Assembly: GCA_028023455.1 (NCBI GenBank)
Contig: JAQFVV010000143.1
Location: 2,206,001-2,270,000 of the forward strand
DNA: 64,000 bases
Direction: 5' to 3'
From: Epiperipatus broadwayi
Lineage: Eukaryota > Onychophora > Udeonychophora > Euonychophora > Peripatidae
Part shown: piece after piece, positions 1-11,799 of the stretch
How positions within the stretch are numbered: the stretch's first letter is position 1
Layout: every line of letters starts with the position of its first letter
Made by a program: the position numbers and the translations under genes
The notes under the pieces: generated by a model
Seen by the model: the letters and a program-made list of their open reading frames with translations, nothing else
Databases searched by the model: none
What the model was told of the DNA's origin: nothing

Positions 1-3000
1 ACCCGAATAGAATGCACAAAACAGCTCTCAATATAAACTCAATAACTATTATAACTTTAATATTTAAGAAATAGGAATAACTTTTTAATAACTAAACACA
101 ATAACTTACCAAATTCCTTTTCTTAAATAATTATAAACTATGTGATCAAGATCAATGAATGATAGCTCTGTGGGTTCAACTAAACTGATTAAACCAATAC
201 TAAGTGTTTATCTTTTAGTATATCACTTAAAACAATATGTACTCTAGGTTTATAATTTTGATTGTTAAGTGATGATGCCTTAGATGTACTCATAAATTAC
301 TGGGATTAACAAAACTATTATAATATACCAACATATAGTTAATTTTACTATATTGGTCAATGATGATTTCAATATATAATCATCTGATATGTTGATAGCA
401 ATAATAATAATAGTGTGTATGGTGACTAGCAATAAGACTACAGGCAACTAAATAAATTTTTAAACACAAGATTTATTTACAATATTTACAAATCTTTATT
501 TCAAATACATTGTCTGAAATAAACCCAATACATCAAATTAAACTCTGGGATGGCAAATACTTTGTATCACATTGACTATATACTCAGTAAATGAGATAAA
601 CTAATACAGTGATGTCTATAGTGCCATTATTATTACTGGCTAGGTTTCTATTATTATTCTATCTTCTAGAATGTGAGATTTAAACTTTATCTAAATTATA
701 CTAGCATTTACATTATAAACAAAATGTACTTATGTCTTTGGGATATACACAACTTTTTAAATCTAAAAACTTGAAGTTATGATTTAAGGTATTAAACTAT
801 AGCTATTTGACTTGTTGGAATATGATAAGGGCAATTATCATATACAGCACAATTAATAATTTATTCTCTTTTAATGCGAAAAGATTCATCGTATTGATGT
901 GGGGACAGACATCATATGTCAAATACACATATAACACTAAAACATTATCCATGTCCACAACCTAATCATTGAATATTTAACTGATCTTATCAATCCATTG
1001 GTGAATCACTACTTGATAAAGATAAATCCACACTGCCCACATGCATCCCTTGCTCTTACATCTATAAGTTCTACAATCACTAGTAGGTTTTGATTTGGTT
1101 TGTCTATAAACTGATGAAGATCCTACAACGTCATAAAACACTATTACAATTAGGCAAACACTATAGCTAGATCAGTGTTCCTTAATCTAACATCATCTTA
1201 TCCTTGCTATTGGATTTTGAAATACTGAACTTCACCATCCATGGTGGAAAACTAACTCTCTAACCTCATGAGGGATTAAACAATAAAAGGGAGGCTCTAC
1301 AAAACAACATGATAGTTGTATAATATGGCTAATTCTAATATCTCTCTATAGATATACACATGTGGGCTTATCCTCTTCATGGAAAATAGAATTCAAACCA
1401 TGGATATCCTTTCTTTTAGGATTAATTATGCTAACTAAGCATTAATTATTACTCAGCCTCGACCATACCATCCTCATGGAATCAACAATGGGTGATTATC
1501 CATCAGCCCATGTTCAATATTAATACCAATATTATTCTATTTGATGCTATTATATGTGGCACATACTTATCAGCTAAAAGCTGTCACAAATCCTTCTCAA
1601 TACTATATATAGCAAGGTAAAACAACACCAATAATAAAAGTGGAAATATAAATATTTCATTTCACAATGCAGAAACTATGAATGTATTAATAGACAAACC
1701 AAAATATATGTCAAATGAATGATTAATTATTTTAAAATAATTAACTATACTTTTGTTATAGCAAGAACTATGCATGTTCATTTCTATGCAAAATTAAGAA
1801 ATGAAAAAGGCTTAGATTAATTTTTTTATATATAAGAAAATAATTGGGTCATTATAGTATATCTATGACAAAATTTAAGTCTGTTCATCCTTTAATAAAA
1901 TATTAAAATCTGTTTAAAAAAAAAATACGAGAGATAAATCTCTCTTTCTCTCTGTCTAGATGAACGATATATAATATTATGTTTTCCCTCAACTGGAAAA
2001 ATAAAAATACATGTAATAGATGTATATATTTTGCACATCTTTTTCTCTTTAACTCAATATATATTTTATACTACAATAAATAAATAAAAAGAGAATTTCT
2101 GAAATAATACCTTACAAACACATATTACAATAATAGATCTAGGCCATAAATAAAATAAACAAACACTTTCTCCCATTGTATTTTCTCTTTCTCAATTCAC
2201 AGTTTGTCCCCTCTTTTTGAGCTGAATGATCCAGATACTGATATAATGAGTAATTGTTCATAAGTAACTTATATATATTTTATGATTATTAACTTCAATT
2301 TTGGCATAGAGAAATAATATTCAAATACTTCCAAGTGTAACGCAATTAAACAGATTGGTTTATTCACTTTTCTATAGATAATTTTCCTTAATAACTTTAT
2401 AGATTATTATGATCTTCAAAACAAACTTTTTAAATACATTTATTGATTCTGTTCTTTCCTTCCATGGTAATATTTGTAACAACTTTAAGTAATTTGACCA
2501 TTTTTCAAACATTTTTTAAAAATCTTATTTATACGCATTGCACAGTAAAATTTTAAAAGTAAATATTTATTTAATTACATTTCCATTGGCAAAATAATAA
2601 CTGTTTAGCAATACTAAGAAGAATTTATCCAATTATAAATACGATATCCTTAGCATTTTAATTAATCTGTAATTTTTCATTTCTATCATTACACAAGTTC
2701 GCGCTAAAAACAAAATTTGCAGATGAGTTTCTCAAAAAGAATAGGGAATAATTCATGCATTTTTCTTTTAACTGTATCACAAGTTATGATTCAAAAAATG
2801 ACTCTTTTTTTATTTGTTTATTTTATCTTTTGACATTTTCTTCAAAATTATTTCAAATTATTTTATTGAAATTATCATTTATAAGTAAGCACATTCTTTT
2901 ACTTAATAATAAGTGCGCGAAAACAAATATTTTTCATCAGCTTTTTCTTTTAAATGTAAAGAATTTATGCGTCATTTTTAAATCTGAGAATTTAAACATA

Positions 3001-4479
3001 TGAACAAAATAAAAGCAAAAGCTTACTTTTTCTTAAATTGTTCTGGGTTTGAAGTAATATTTATTTAAGTAAATACTAATCCACATGGCTCTAATTTCTC
3101 CTTTCCAGTATAACTTTCAGGAACCATCAATAGACAGAAAAAACGGTGTTAAAACGATAGCAAGACTTTAAGATTTCTATTCAATCATTTTAGATAACAA
3201 TATACTATAATCCCATTCAATTAGATTCCCAATTTTTCTGATTTTTTTAGCTTTTTTCTTCCTTATTTTATACGATTAGAGTTGAAGTCTGTTGATTCTC
3301 ATTCTCTTTTTCTTAATCATCCCCCCTACAACTTTGTTAGATCATATATAGTTTTTAATTACAAAGCATTGTGGTAACAAATTGACCAATAACCTTAGTG
3401 TGAATATATTAATATTACCCCACCTACCTTTGTTTTTAATAACTACCTACAAAATCAAGATTGTTTTCAATTCACTACAAAAAATATGCTTAAAAATTAA
3501 CTATAATGATTCATTTTACAAGATTTACAAATTTAATTAATTAATTTATTTATTTCAATTGCTATTCAACAATAATAAAATAGCAATATATTTATCTCCC
3601 AATTAATAACAATACTTTTAAATTGTTATTATATCCCTAATTAAAGCCTATACTGGGTTTGAAATCTCTTCTCCACTCAAGCAGATTTCCTAGTGCATCC
3701 AGAACAGTCCTTATTTAAATCCACTTTATTAAGATTTTAATGCTAAATATATTATTATGATTTAAAATTTTGGATTATTTAATACAGGGACCTGAATAAA
3801 AGGTCACAATATATAAATTTAGTATATGTTTTAAAATAGTTAAAGAATTTTGGAATACAATAAAACACTGTTCTATCTTGAATACTGCAATTTGATAGCT
3901 ATTAGAAATGGAATTTATCAAAGATTAGATATTTCTTAATAGGTATAAATGAATGCTAATTTGTTTTATTTGAATTAATTTTGTAATACATTTGATAAAA
4001 TATGGAACTAATAAACTCTAAAATAACATATCATGTTTATTATTTTATATTAAGAACTTTGTAATTGAATTTATTTATCATAATTAGATCCTTTAACTTT
4101 TGTAAAAGATATTTATGAAAATGAATTTATATTACAGATGACTCTTCAGTTATTGAAATAAATATATATAAAAGTATAAGCTATTTGTAGAATTTAAACC
4201 TTAGGCAGTTAAATAATATCAAATGTTTTTAAATGAAATTAAAAATAATGTTACAACTAAATGATTATTCTTTTATTTTTTTCTCCATTTTTATTTTATT
4301 ATCTGCAGGCATTTAGGTTAATTCAGGGCTATTTGTGAGGTCCTCTTGTCATTGGTCATCTCCTGCAGTAATTATGACAATGGAATTGTGTATTGTGCAA
4401 TCATGTTTCCAACTTTTAAATACAACTATAGCTATTCTAACTCCAATATTTTTTCTTTTTTTTTCTAATTTTTTTATTC
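1..4479. other. A+T-rich stretch without a recognisable gene
   Basis: I see no gene here. The first 1.6 kb is slightly less A+T-rich than the rest and may be an old decayed transposon, but no domain could be read on either strand. The longest open frame (2755-3003, +) is low-complexity F/L/I/K/N and has no supporting signal. A pyrimidine-rich AG acceptor-like site at about 3106 is followed by about 20 open codons, which is no better than chance at this composition. Confidence 0.5.
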
Positions 4480-4732
4480 TTTATTTTTACTTAGTATTTG
4501 TCTGAAGGTTTGTAATGATAGTATATTATAAGATGTGATATGTTGGACTATTTCCATCATTTATGAGTGAATGTTGAACGCGTAGAAAATTTTAAACTTT
4601 ATTTAAACTTTCCAAATACAAACAACTTGTTAGTTAAAAAGTTTAAATAAAGTTCAAAATTTTCTATACATTCAACATTCACTCATAAATGATGGAAATA
4701 GTCCAACATATCACATCTTTTATTTTTACTTA
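4480..4732. mobile_element. Foldback element with about 80 bp arms and 14 bp flanking repeats
   Basis: Two arms of about 80 bp (4530-4612 and 4637-4719) are near-perfect reverse complements around a short spacer. The unit is bracketed by the direct repeat TTTATTTTTACTTA (4480-4493 and 4719-4732), readable as a 14 bp target-site duplication. The direct repeat is T-rich, so chance is not excluded. A fragment related to the arm (ATTTATGAGTG...) recurs at about 4767-4805. There is no coding capacity. Confidence 0.65.
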
Positions 4733-7080
4733 TTTTGTTTTTTATTTTATGGTTAGAATAGTCATAATCATTTATGAGTGGCTGTTAATGGTGAATATGT
4801 AGAATATAATTGAATTAGCTGATAGTTTGATATTAAAACAAAATGATAGATTTCCATGGAATCTATTTGTAGAGCTTTTTCACTGAAAATAAAATCTTTG
4901 TCATAAAATACTTATATTTAAAACCAAAAGATTATCAGAAAATTTAAAACAGCCAAGATGAAATTTTATAAAAATTTTGAAATTTCAGTGATTTAATATC
5001 AAAAATATATAGGTATTACAATAAAATTATTAAGTATTATTTTTTTAATATAGTAAAAATCTTTTGAAATAGACAAAAAAAGAGATTCGAAAACATCTTA
5101 GGTATAGAATAAAGAATCAATTTCACCTCAGAAAATATTATTTTTTCAAGATTAATTTTCTTTTATATCAAATGGGCATGCATGCACATATGTAGATGTA
5201 TTCACATACATTAATAACAATTAATATATATTGTTATTAAATTTGAGTCAGATACAAAATATTTGACTGATCTCTGTAACATTTAAGAAACTATTATTAT
5301 TATATAGTCAAAATAAGTCATAGATCACATGACCCTATTCTCTTAACCTTGTAAGTTATAAACAATTCCTCAACAAGGTTTGTGATAAATGCTTAGACAG
5401 AGAAAGCATTTAAAATATCTCTGTCAGGAACTTCGTATTTTTAGCAGAAAAAGAAGGCGAACTTTCGCCATTAAGTGACATTTGCTATTAAGTGAATTAG
5501 GTCTTTTTTTCCCATTCATGAATGTATATATACCAATAAATGACATATTATTACTAATTGGGCCAACGTTATTTTAATGTAACATTATTTTATTAACACA
5601 GTTTACATTTTATTATATTTTATCAAACATTACTAAAATTAAAAAGAAATGTAAAAAAAGACCTGATTATAGTAAAGTAACAAATTAAAAATAATTTAAG
5701 GAGAAAAAATGTCACAGTAATTAAATTATTTAATATATTTTTTTTCTTTTTACTTAAAAATAATAATATCAAAGCAATTTTTGGCATTACCACATTGATC
5801 TTGGAATACGATGTTATGAAGTTATTCTATAAATCTTAAAAAAACCCAACTCTCATTAGCTTTGAAATTCTTGTCGGTAGCTTCCCGTCTTTAAACTTCC
5901 ATAGAGATAAGCAAATTTAAAACTTTTGCACTGGTTAATGACGTTGTTTAAAGGAATATTATAACTGATTTGATTTTCAATCCATATTAATAAATGTTTT
6001 ATTTTTGCCGTAAGGCTATCTCGTATTTCCTAATTATTTTAATGTATACAGAAATAACACTTATCATTTTTTTAGAATTTTTAGTAACTTCTTTTTAATG
6101 AATCTGCTTGGTAAGCCAATATTTGTTTACAGCTTATATCAATCGTAGACATGCTTCCTCATTTAATTTATTCTCATTTCTAATATGTCGTTTAAAACAA
6201 GGCATTTATGCTGAGCAATAAGAGCACGGTTTCCAAAATGTTTGGCTACAAATATATCATATTTAAAAAATATTCTAATATACTAAATTATGTTCTCTGA
6301 TACTCTACACATTGCAGTTCATTTATATATACTGTACTGTACTTAGAAATATTGTATTTTTCTGATCGATTTATAGTTTTAGAAACAATAACATTAAAAT
6401 TCTTTTTTAAAAGCATACTTGCCAATAATTAATTTAATTAACGTATATTTATGACAAGTATTTCACAAGAAAGACTAATAAATTTTGCTTTAATGTCAAT
6501 TAAAAATACTGTATGTGTCAAATTAGATGTAAAGGAAATTATAAATAAATGAATAAACTTGTTTCTGATAAAAATTTATATTTGTTCATTTTAATATTCT
6601 ATTTGTGTTAGTGTGTTTTATATCTTTTTCAGTGATTTTTTTTATAAATCTACTTTGTATATAAGCACTGAACTACATAGTCATAGACATATGTAAGTGT
6701 CATTTAACACAAAAATATGAAATTATAATAATAATAAAAATTAAAAGTATTACAAGATTAATAATTTTATACAATTTAGAAAATCACCAGTGATATTTAC
6801 AATTGCTGTGTTTAATGATGCTAATTCATTTTATTGAAATAAAAAACAAAGACAAAGATCATTGGATTATGTAACGATTTGGGACAAGTTCCTGTTGAAA
6901 TGCATCTTGGGAGTCATTTTCCGTTGTTTGTAATTGTAAAGAAGTAAAATAAAGATATGCAAGTGTTATTTGAGGAATATATAAAATCTGGTATAAAAAT
7001 GAAAAAAGGGAGTCAAACCTAAATTAAGAAGTCGTGAAATAATAAATATTACACACATAGATATATATGTTTAAACTTTA
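4733..7080. other. A+T-rich stretch, no gene seen
   Basis: No coding region, RNA gene or clear repeat beyond the foldback-arm fragment at about 4767-4805. Open frames are short and of low-complexity composition. Confidence 0.5.
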
Positions 7081-7935
7081 ATATCACACAATCGCCTTTT
7101 CCTTATCCTTACACAATTCACATAATAATGTCAGATAGTACAAGCTCTAGCAATCAATAGATGCTTGAAAGTTGTGCATTGCAATCCCTATCCAGTATAC
7201 ACTTATTCAATAACCCCAGACTAGTTTCCAACTTATGACTTTCATCAATGATGAATCTTGATCTTGGAGCAGTGAATCTGGGTGTTTGGATCTAATGCAC
7301 CCCCCTTCAGCACCCACCTTTTATCTTTGTTGAAGGGGTGCATTATATCTAAAATCCAAGTGAACTGCATCCAGATCCAAGGCTCCTCAGTGATAAAAGC
7401 TATAAGCTAGATGTCTGGGCATATTAAATAAGTAGGCACTGGAAAGGGACCATAGTGCACAATCTTCTAACATCTACTGATTACTAGAGTTGGTACTATA
7501 TGGCATTATTATGCAGAAAAATTTTCTATTGTTTAACAGCTTGTGTAAGCATAAGAAAAGGTGTCCATGTGATATTTAATGGTTTAATACTATCCTAGCC
7601 AAAGAATAAGTGACACCAAAATATATATCAGTACTAACTAGATTCAGATCTACATGATTATACATGTGAATTCACTAGGATTGAAAATATTATTTTTAGT
7701 TTGAGATAATGACTTTATAGTTAAAGAAAAAGATAAAAGATGGATGTTGGAGAGGTGTATTAGATCCAAATATCTAAGGGCACTGCTCCCAGATCCAAGT
7801 TTCTTTAGTGATGAAAGCTATAAGTTGGAAACTAGTGTGGGAATATTGGATAGATAAGCACTGAATACAGAGTTTGTTGCACAACTTACTAGCATCTATT
7901 GATTGCCATAACTTACACTAGCTGACATTATTATA
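7081..7935. mobile_element. FB-A foldback family, divergent long-form copy
   Basis: The left part (7081-7590) is an old palindromic FB-A unit. It starts with a degraded form of the ATCACATGATCACC terminus and ends with the same terminus inverted (CATGTGATATTTAATGG at about 7570). It contains the CCCCAGACTAGTTTC core in both orientations. The right part (7591-7935) continues with sequence matching the long-form copy at 59075-59482, including the phrases GATTGAAAATATTATT and a second core (about 7800-7870). It is much more diverged than the other copies, so it is probably the oldest here. Non-coding. Confidence 0.7.
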
Positions 7936-8284
7936 TCTGAGTTAAAGAAATGTAATAATTTCTCATTTTAAAAATGATTAACAGCAATTACCTATGAGTA
8001 TGGTCTAATAAGTGATGCTTGAAAATTTAATATATTCTAAAAGCATGTAAACAAATGCCATCAAGCAGGAGATAGATAAGGGGAGCATATACTTCATTTT
8101 ATTGTTAGATGCTAATGCATTGCATTAACTTTTTTATTTCATATTGTTTTTACTTTTTGCTGTTCCTATTTAATTTTTATATATATAAAGACTTATTTCT
8201 GAAAAAAAATCCTACTATAAGAATTTTCATTGAACTTTATATTAAATCTCCAAATAACATGAATTAAAATAATTTGCTTAAAAA

Positions 8285-8584
8285 ATAATAAGCAATAATA
8301 AATATATTAAATTTATTAAGCTCTAGCAGATGATCATAATAACATGAAAGATTCAAACCTTCAACAAAAATGCCTTAAAAATGCTTATGTAACAGCCAAT
8401 CAGATACAATAATGACTGCACGTGGAACTCTCAATTCAAGAACACAAGCCAGAACTACCAGAAAAAGATGTTCTTGAATTGAGAGTTCCATGTGCAGTCA
8501 TTATTTTATTGTCACATAAGCATTTTTAAGATGCTTCTGTCGAAGGTTTGAGCCTTTCACATTATTATAATAAGCAATAATAAA
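8285..8584. mobile_element. Foldback element with 18 bp flanking direct repeats
   Basis: Arms 8343-8442 and 8469-8562 are about 85-90% reverse-complementary. They share AACTCTCAATTCAAGAACA and its complement. The unit is flanked by ATAATAAGCAATAATAAA at 8285-8302 and 8567-8584, identical over 18 bp. This is a credible target duplication, although the word is A+T-rich. Nothing is encoded. Confidence 0.7.
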
Positions 8585-8996
8585 ATACATTGTGATAATC
8601 AAGAGTTGCCTCATAATTGAACATTCATAGGACTACAGGACATATTTATATAATAGATTGCATTTAATGTATTTAATTAGATATTTAAGAATTAACACAT
8701 GAGATATTATGATGTAAAATTTTAAATGCAAAATCATTCACCATCATTCTGAAACTGCTTCTGCTCAAGATTGTTCTCATCTTTCAGTCTTCTTCTGAAA
8801 AATCCCATAACTTTAGCTCATCGTTGAACATATTTTTCTCTTTTTTTACAGTGTGGGATTCCTGTAAAGCAATCATCATAAAATGATTTTTTTATCAATT
8901 TTTACTTATACTAAAATGTCTAGCAGTTATTTTATTATATATAACATATTTAAATTAAGTATTTACATAGTTAGAATGTATATATCTTTAAATGTT

Positions 8997-9797
8997 TAAT
9001 GATTAATAGAAATGAGGAGATAATAGCCATTAAAAAGAGATAATTTGTTGTTGCCAAGAAATTCTCAATTACTACTGATTGACAATATCTGAGGCTAAGC
9101 AAATTTTACTCCTAAATGTATAATAGCTCTTGTTGGGTTTCTTTTGTTGAAGTAAAAGGGGTCCTCTTTTACTCCAAAGCTAAGTTCTTTTATGGATTTA
9201 AACCCAGAAAGCTATTTTTATAGGTGTGAGAATGTGAAAGAATAGCATCTTTCTTGACATTTTGCAAATAATATTTTTAATTTCTCCAGAGACTTGTATA
9301 TGTTGAATTAAAGATTTCTATAGATTGTTGTTATAATAATTAATAGAAATGATGAGATTAATGTCCAATAAATAGAGAAACTTTAATCTTTGTTGTTACC
9401 AAGAAATTCTCAATTACTACTAATTGACAATTCCTGAAGCTAAGCAAGTTATACTCATAAACCTATAATAGCATTTTTGTTGGGGGTCTTTAATTCAACA
9501 TATACAACTCTCTGGAGAAGTTAAAAATATTGTTTGCAGAATAGCAAGAAAGTTCTTATTCTTTCACATTCTCACACCTTTAAATCCATCTAAGAACTTC
9601 GGTTTGAAGTAAAAGGGGATGCTTTTTACTTCAATAAAAGGCCCCCAACAAAAGAACTATTATAGGTTTTATAGGTAAAACTTGATTAGCCTCAGGAGTT
9701 GTCAATTAGAAGTAATTGAGAATTTTTTAATAACAATAAAGGTTAAAGTTTCTCTTTCTATTTAATGGATATTTTCTCATTTCTATTAATTATTATA
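8997..9797. repeat. Composite foldback: two direct copies and one inverted copy
   Basis: A unit of about 170 bp containing AAGAAATTCTCAATTACTAC is present at 8997-9170, again in the same orientation at 9346-9510, and inverted at about 9615-9797. A second arm set (TTGAAGTAAAAGGGG, CTTTCACATTCTCACACC) makes inner inverted repeats. The arrangement suggests nested or repeated insertion of one foldback element. Non-coding. Confidence 0.6.
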
Positions 9798-10061
9798 ACA
9801 ACAATATATAGAAACATTTAATTCAACTTTAAATGTTATTTCTATGATATATATAATTGTCATAATTCATCTCTAAAATTAATATACTGAAATAATATTA
9901 AGAAGATGACAAGCAATGATAATTATCATTTGTTTATAGTTTTCCATTGCCTAATTATTTTGCCTGCCTTTAAGCATAATTTAACATATGTGCAAATACA
10001 GTTCACATACAAATTATAGAAGCTTCTTTGTATTAATTTATATCTGTTTGTTTGTTTTAAG

Positions 10062-10106
10062 AAGCAAGACATCAAGCATCTATGAATAATTCACCATCAA
10101 AATCAG
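10062..10106 (+). CDS. Candidate 45 nt internal exon, gene unknown
   Basis: A T-rich tract ending TTTTAAG is followed by 45 nt and a good donor (CAG|GTAAGA at 10107). Read with a phase-1 entry, the segment is open and reads RHQASMNNSPSKS, leaving one nucleotide, so it is symmetric (phase 1-1). Two downstream candidate terminal exons (20873-20976, 21557-21672) also enter in phase 1, so they could be joined to this one. The serine/asparagine-rich peptide is not recognised. A hAT relic lies between it and the downstream exons on the same strand, compatible with a long intron. The acceptor AAG is weaker than CAG/TAG, and short open segments are common by chance. Confidence 0.3.
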
Positions 10107-10127
10107 GTAAGATGTTTCATTATTTTT

Positions 10128-10430
10128 GGGTACTTGCTATCTATGTTTGCAGTAGCATAATGTCATACCTTTCTCCAAGTGAAGTTGCATGTTTGTGAAG
10201 ACAGAATGCCATATTAAAAAGTCATAATTATCTGCTTTTATTTAGTATCGTAATGTATTTATTATTTTTATATACAAATTTATATTTTTCATATTGTTAA
10301 AAATTTTCCATTTTAAAACACCCTTTTGCCATCACAATCACCCTCACCCCCACACACATACATACTGGAGAAAGGTATGGCATTCTGCCATCGCAAACAT
10401 GGGCAGAAGTCTAATACATAAGTACCATTT
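10128..10430. repeat. Interrupted inverted repeat
   Basis: The sequence at 10128-10186 (GGGTACTTG..., CATACCTTTCTCC) is matched in reverse complement at 10355-10428 (GGAGAAAGGTATGG..., CATAAGTACC). The left arm carries an extra ACAGAATGCCAT segment at about 10201. The spacer includes a C-rich CCCTCACCCCCACACAC tract. Probably a decayed foldback element. It begins about 20 bp after the candidate exon. Confidence 0.5.
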
Positions 10431-10900
10431 TTTGTATATCAAAATATAATAATGTCCATGAAATTTTAAAAATATTTAAATTTTAATGACTAAAATTGTA
10501 TTTAGAATACAATCAACTTAATAGAAGAGTTTAACCTAAATCTTTGATATCAGAGAAATAGCATTGGCAGATAACAAAGCATAAATATGAACAGAATTTT
10601 TTGAAAAAAAAGCAGCTACCAAATTTATATTCATTAACATATGTTAGCCTGAAAAGGACTAAGATTATTAGAGTGTTGTTTGAGTGAGAAAAAAATGGCA
10701 ATTTAATAATTTGAAAACATAAGAATGTTGATAACGATTTTACTGTTTTACAGAGGTCTTCTACATGTGATTAGTTTTGACGAATAGACTGTGTTTTCTT
10801 ACTGTTCAGAAAATACTGCAAGAACAAATTAGATAATCAAGTTAGTTAAAGTCTAACTCTTCATTAATGCTTCATTCAAAAATAAACAATATTGATTTTT

Positions 10901-11022
10901 CCCTTTGTTTGTATTTTTTTTCTACATATATCAAATGTGTTGACTGGAAAGTGAACCCGGGCCAGCTGCTTGGAAGGTAGGTATGCTAACCACTAGACCA
11001 CCGATGCCCTTTGTTTGTATTT
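10901..11022 (-). mobile_element. tRNA-Gly-derived retroposon (short SINE) with 16 bp target duplication
   Basis: An insert of about 90 bp is bracketed by the identical 16-mer CCCTTTGTTTGTATTT (10901-10916 and 11007-11022). On the minus strand it consists of a tRNA-Gly-like body followed by about 20 nt ending in a short A-run (ATATGTAGAAAAA). This is the expected product of target-primed reverse transcription of a tRNA-headed RNA by a LINE machinery. Perfect duplications indicate a fairly recent insertion. No tRNA-unrelated SINE body is visible, so it is either a minimal SINE or a retroposed tRNA transcript. Confidence 0.85.
10936..11007 (-). pseudogene. tRNA-Gly(UCC) pseudogene inside the retroposon
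   Basis: Seventy-two nucleotides on the minus strand start GCATCGGTGG and contain an A box (TGGTCTAGTGG region), an anticodon loop with TCC (plus-strand GGA at 10972-10974) and a B box (GGGTTCACTTTCC, altered from GGTTCGANTCC). The layout matches tRNA-Gly(UCC) base for base in length. The 3' acceptor strand (TCAACAC) pairs only partly with the 5' strand (GCATCGG), and the B box is mutated, so it is unlikely to be a functional tRNA. The A and B boxes could still support RNA polymerase III transcription. Confidence 0.75.
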
Positions 11023-11799
11023 GTAATTCAAATTTGCATATTATGATGAACTTCACCGAAAGTGCACTAAGCTTTAGATTATAAAGAAGAAAGAAATCAG
11101 AAGAATAAATGTATGCAAATTTGAATCAAAAATAACAATATAAAAAATGGGAATATGTTATCTGAATAAAAAATGGTAGACTACATAGTTTTAAACTATG
11201 GACTAAAACATAAATAGTCACAAATATAAAAGTATCATTATGTAATCTAACTCCGTTAACATCATCATTATTTATAAGTAATTATAATACAAATTTTACA
11301 TTGTAATTATAACATAAACGATAGATTTATTTTTATGAAGTATTTCAGCTTAGTCTATTTCCAAAATGTTTTTTAATTTTTTAGTAATAAAATATCTGGT
11401 GCATATTCAGATTTATTAAATTTAGTGATATAATTTGCTTCTTTTACTATTGTTTAAAATAAATGTATTTTCTTTCTTTTGTATTATCTTTACTATTCAT
11501 GATTGCTGTGTTAAAATTTTATCTTATTTCTACTTATGTTTTCACATAAATTAGAGCTGTGAATTATTTAAAATATCTTAATTAGTTTTTAAATTATGTA
11601 ATTGTCTATATTAAGTATATATTCTGCAATTCATAATCATCTTTTTATGTGAATTTTGATGTCATTAAAAATTATATCAATTCCTACTGACTCTAACAAT
11701 AAGTTTTTATTTAATAATTTTTTAGATAAAGCAAGATTTTTTGTATGCATAGATCACATTCCCAGATGTTAGAAAACTAAACATTCCTTCCCTTTGAAA

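Noticed and set aside
1-1660. Less A+T-rich start of the window suspected to be an old retroelement
   Set aside because: No motif recognisable on either strand, and no repeats with other parts of the window.
2755-3003. 82-codon open frame on +
   Set aside because: F/L/I/K/S-rich random-looking product, no splice or homology support.
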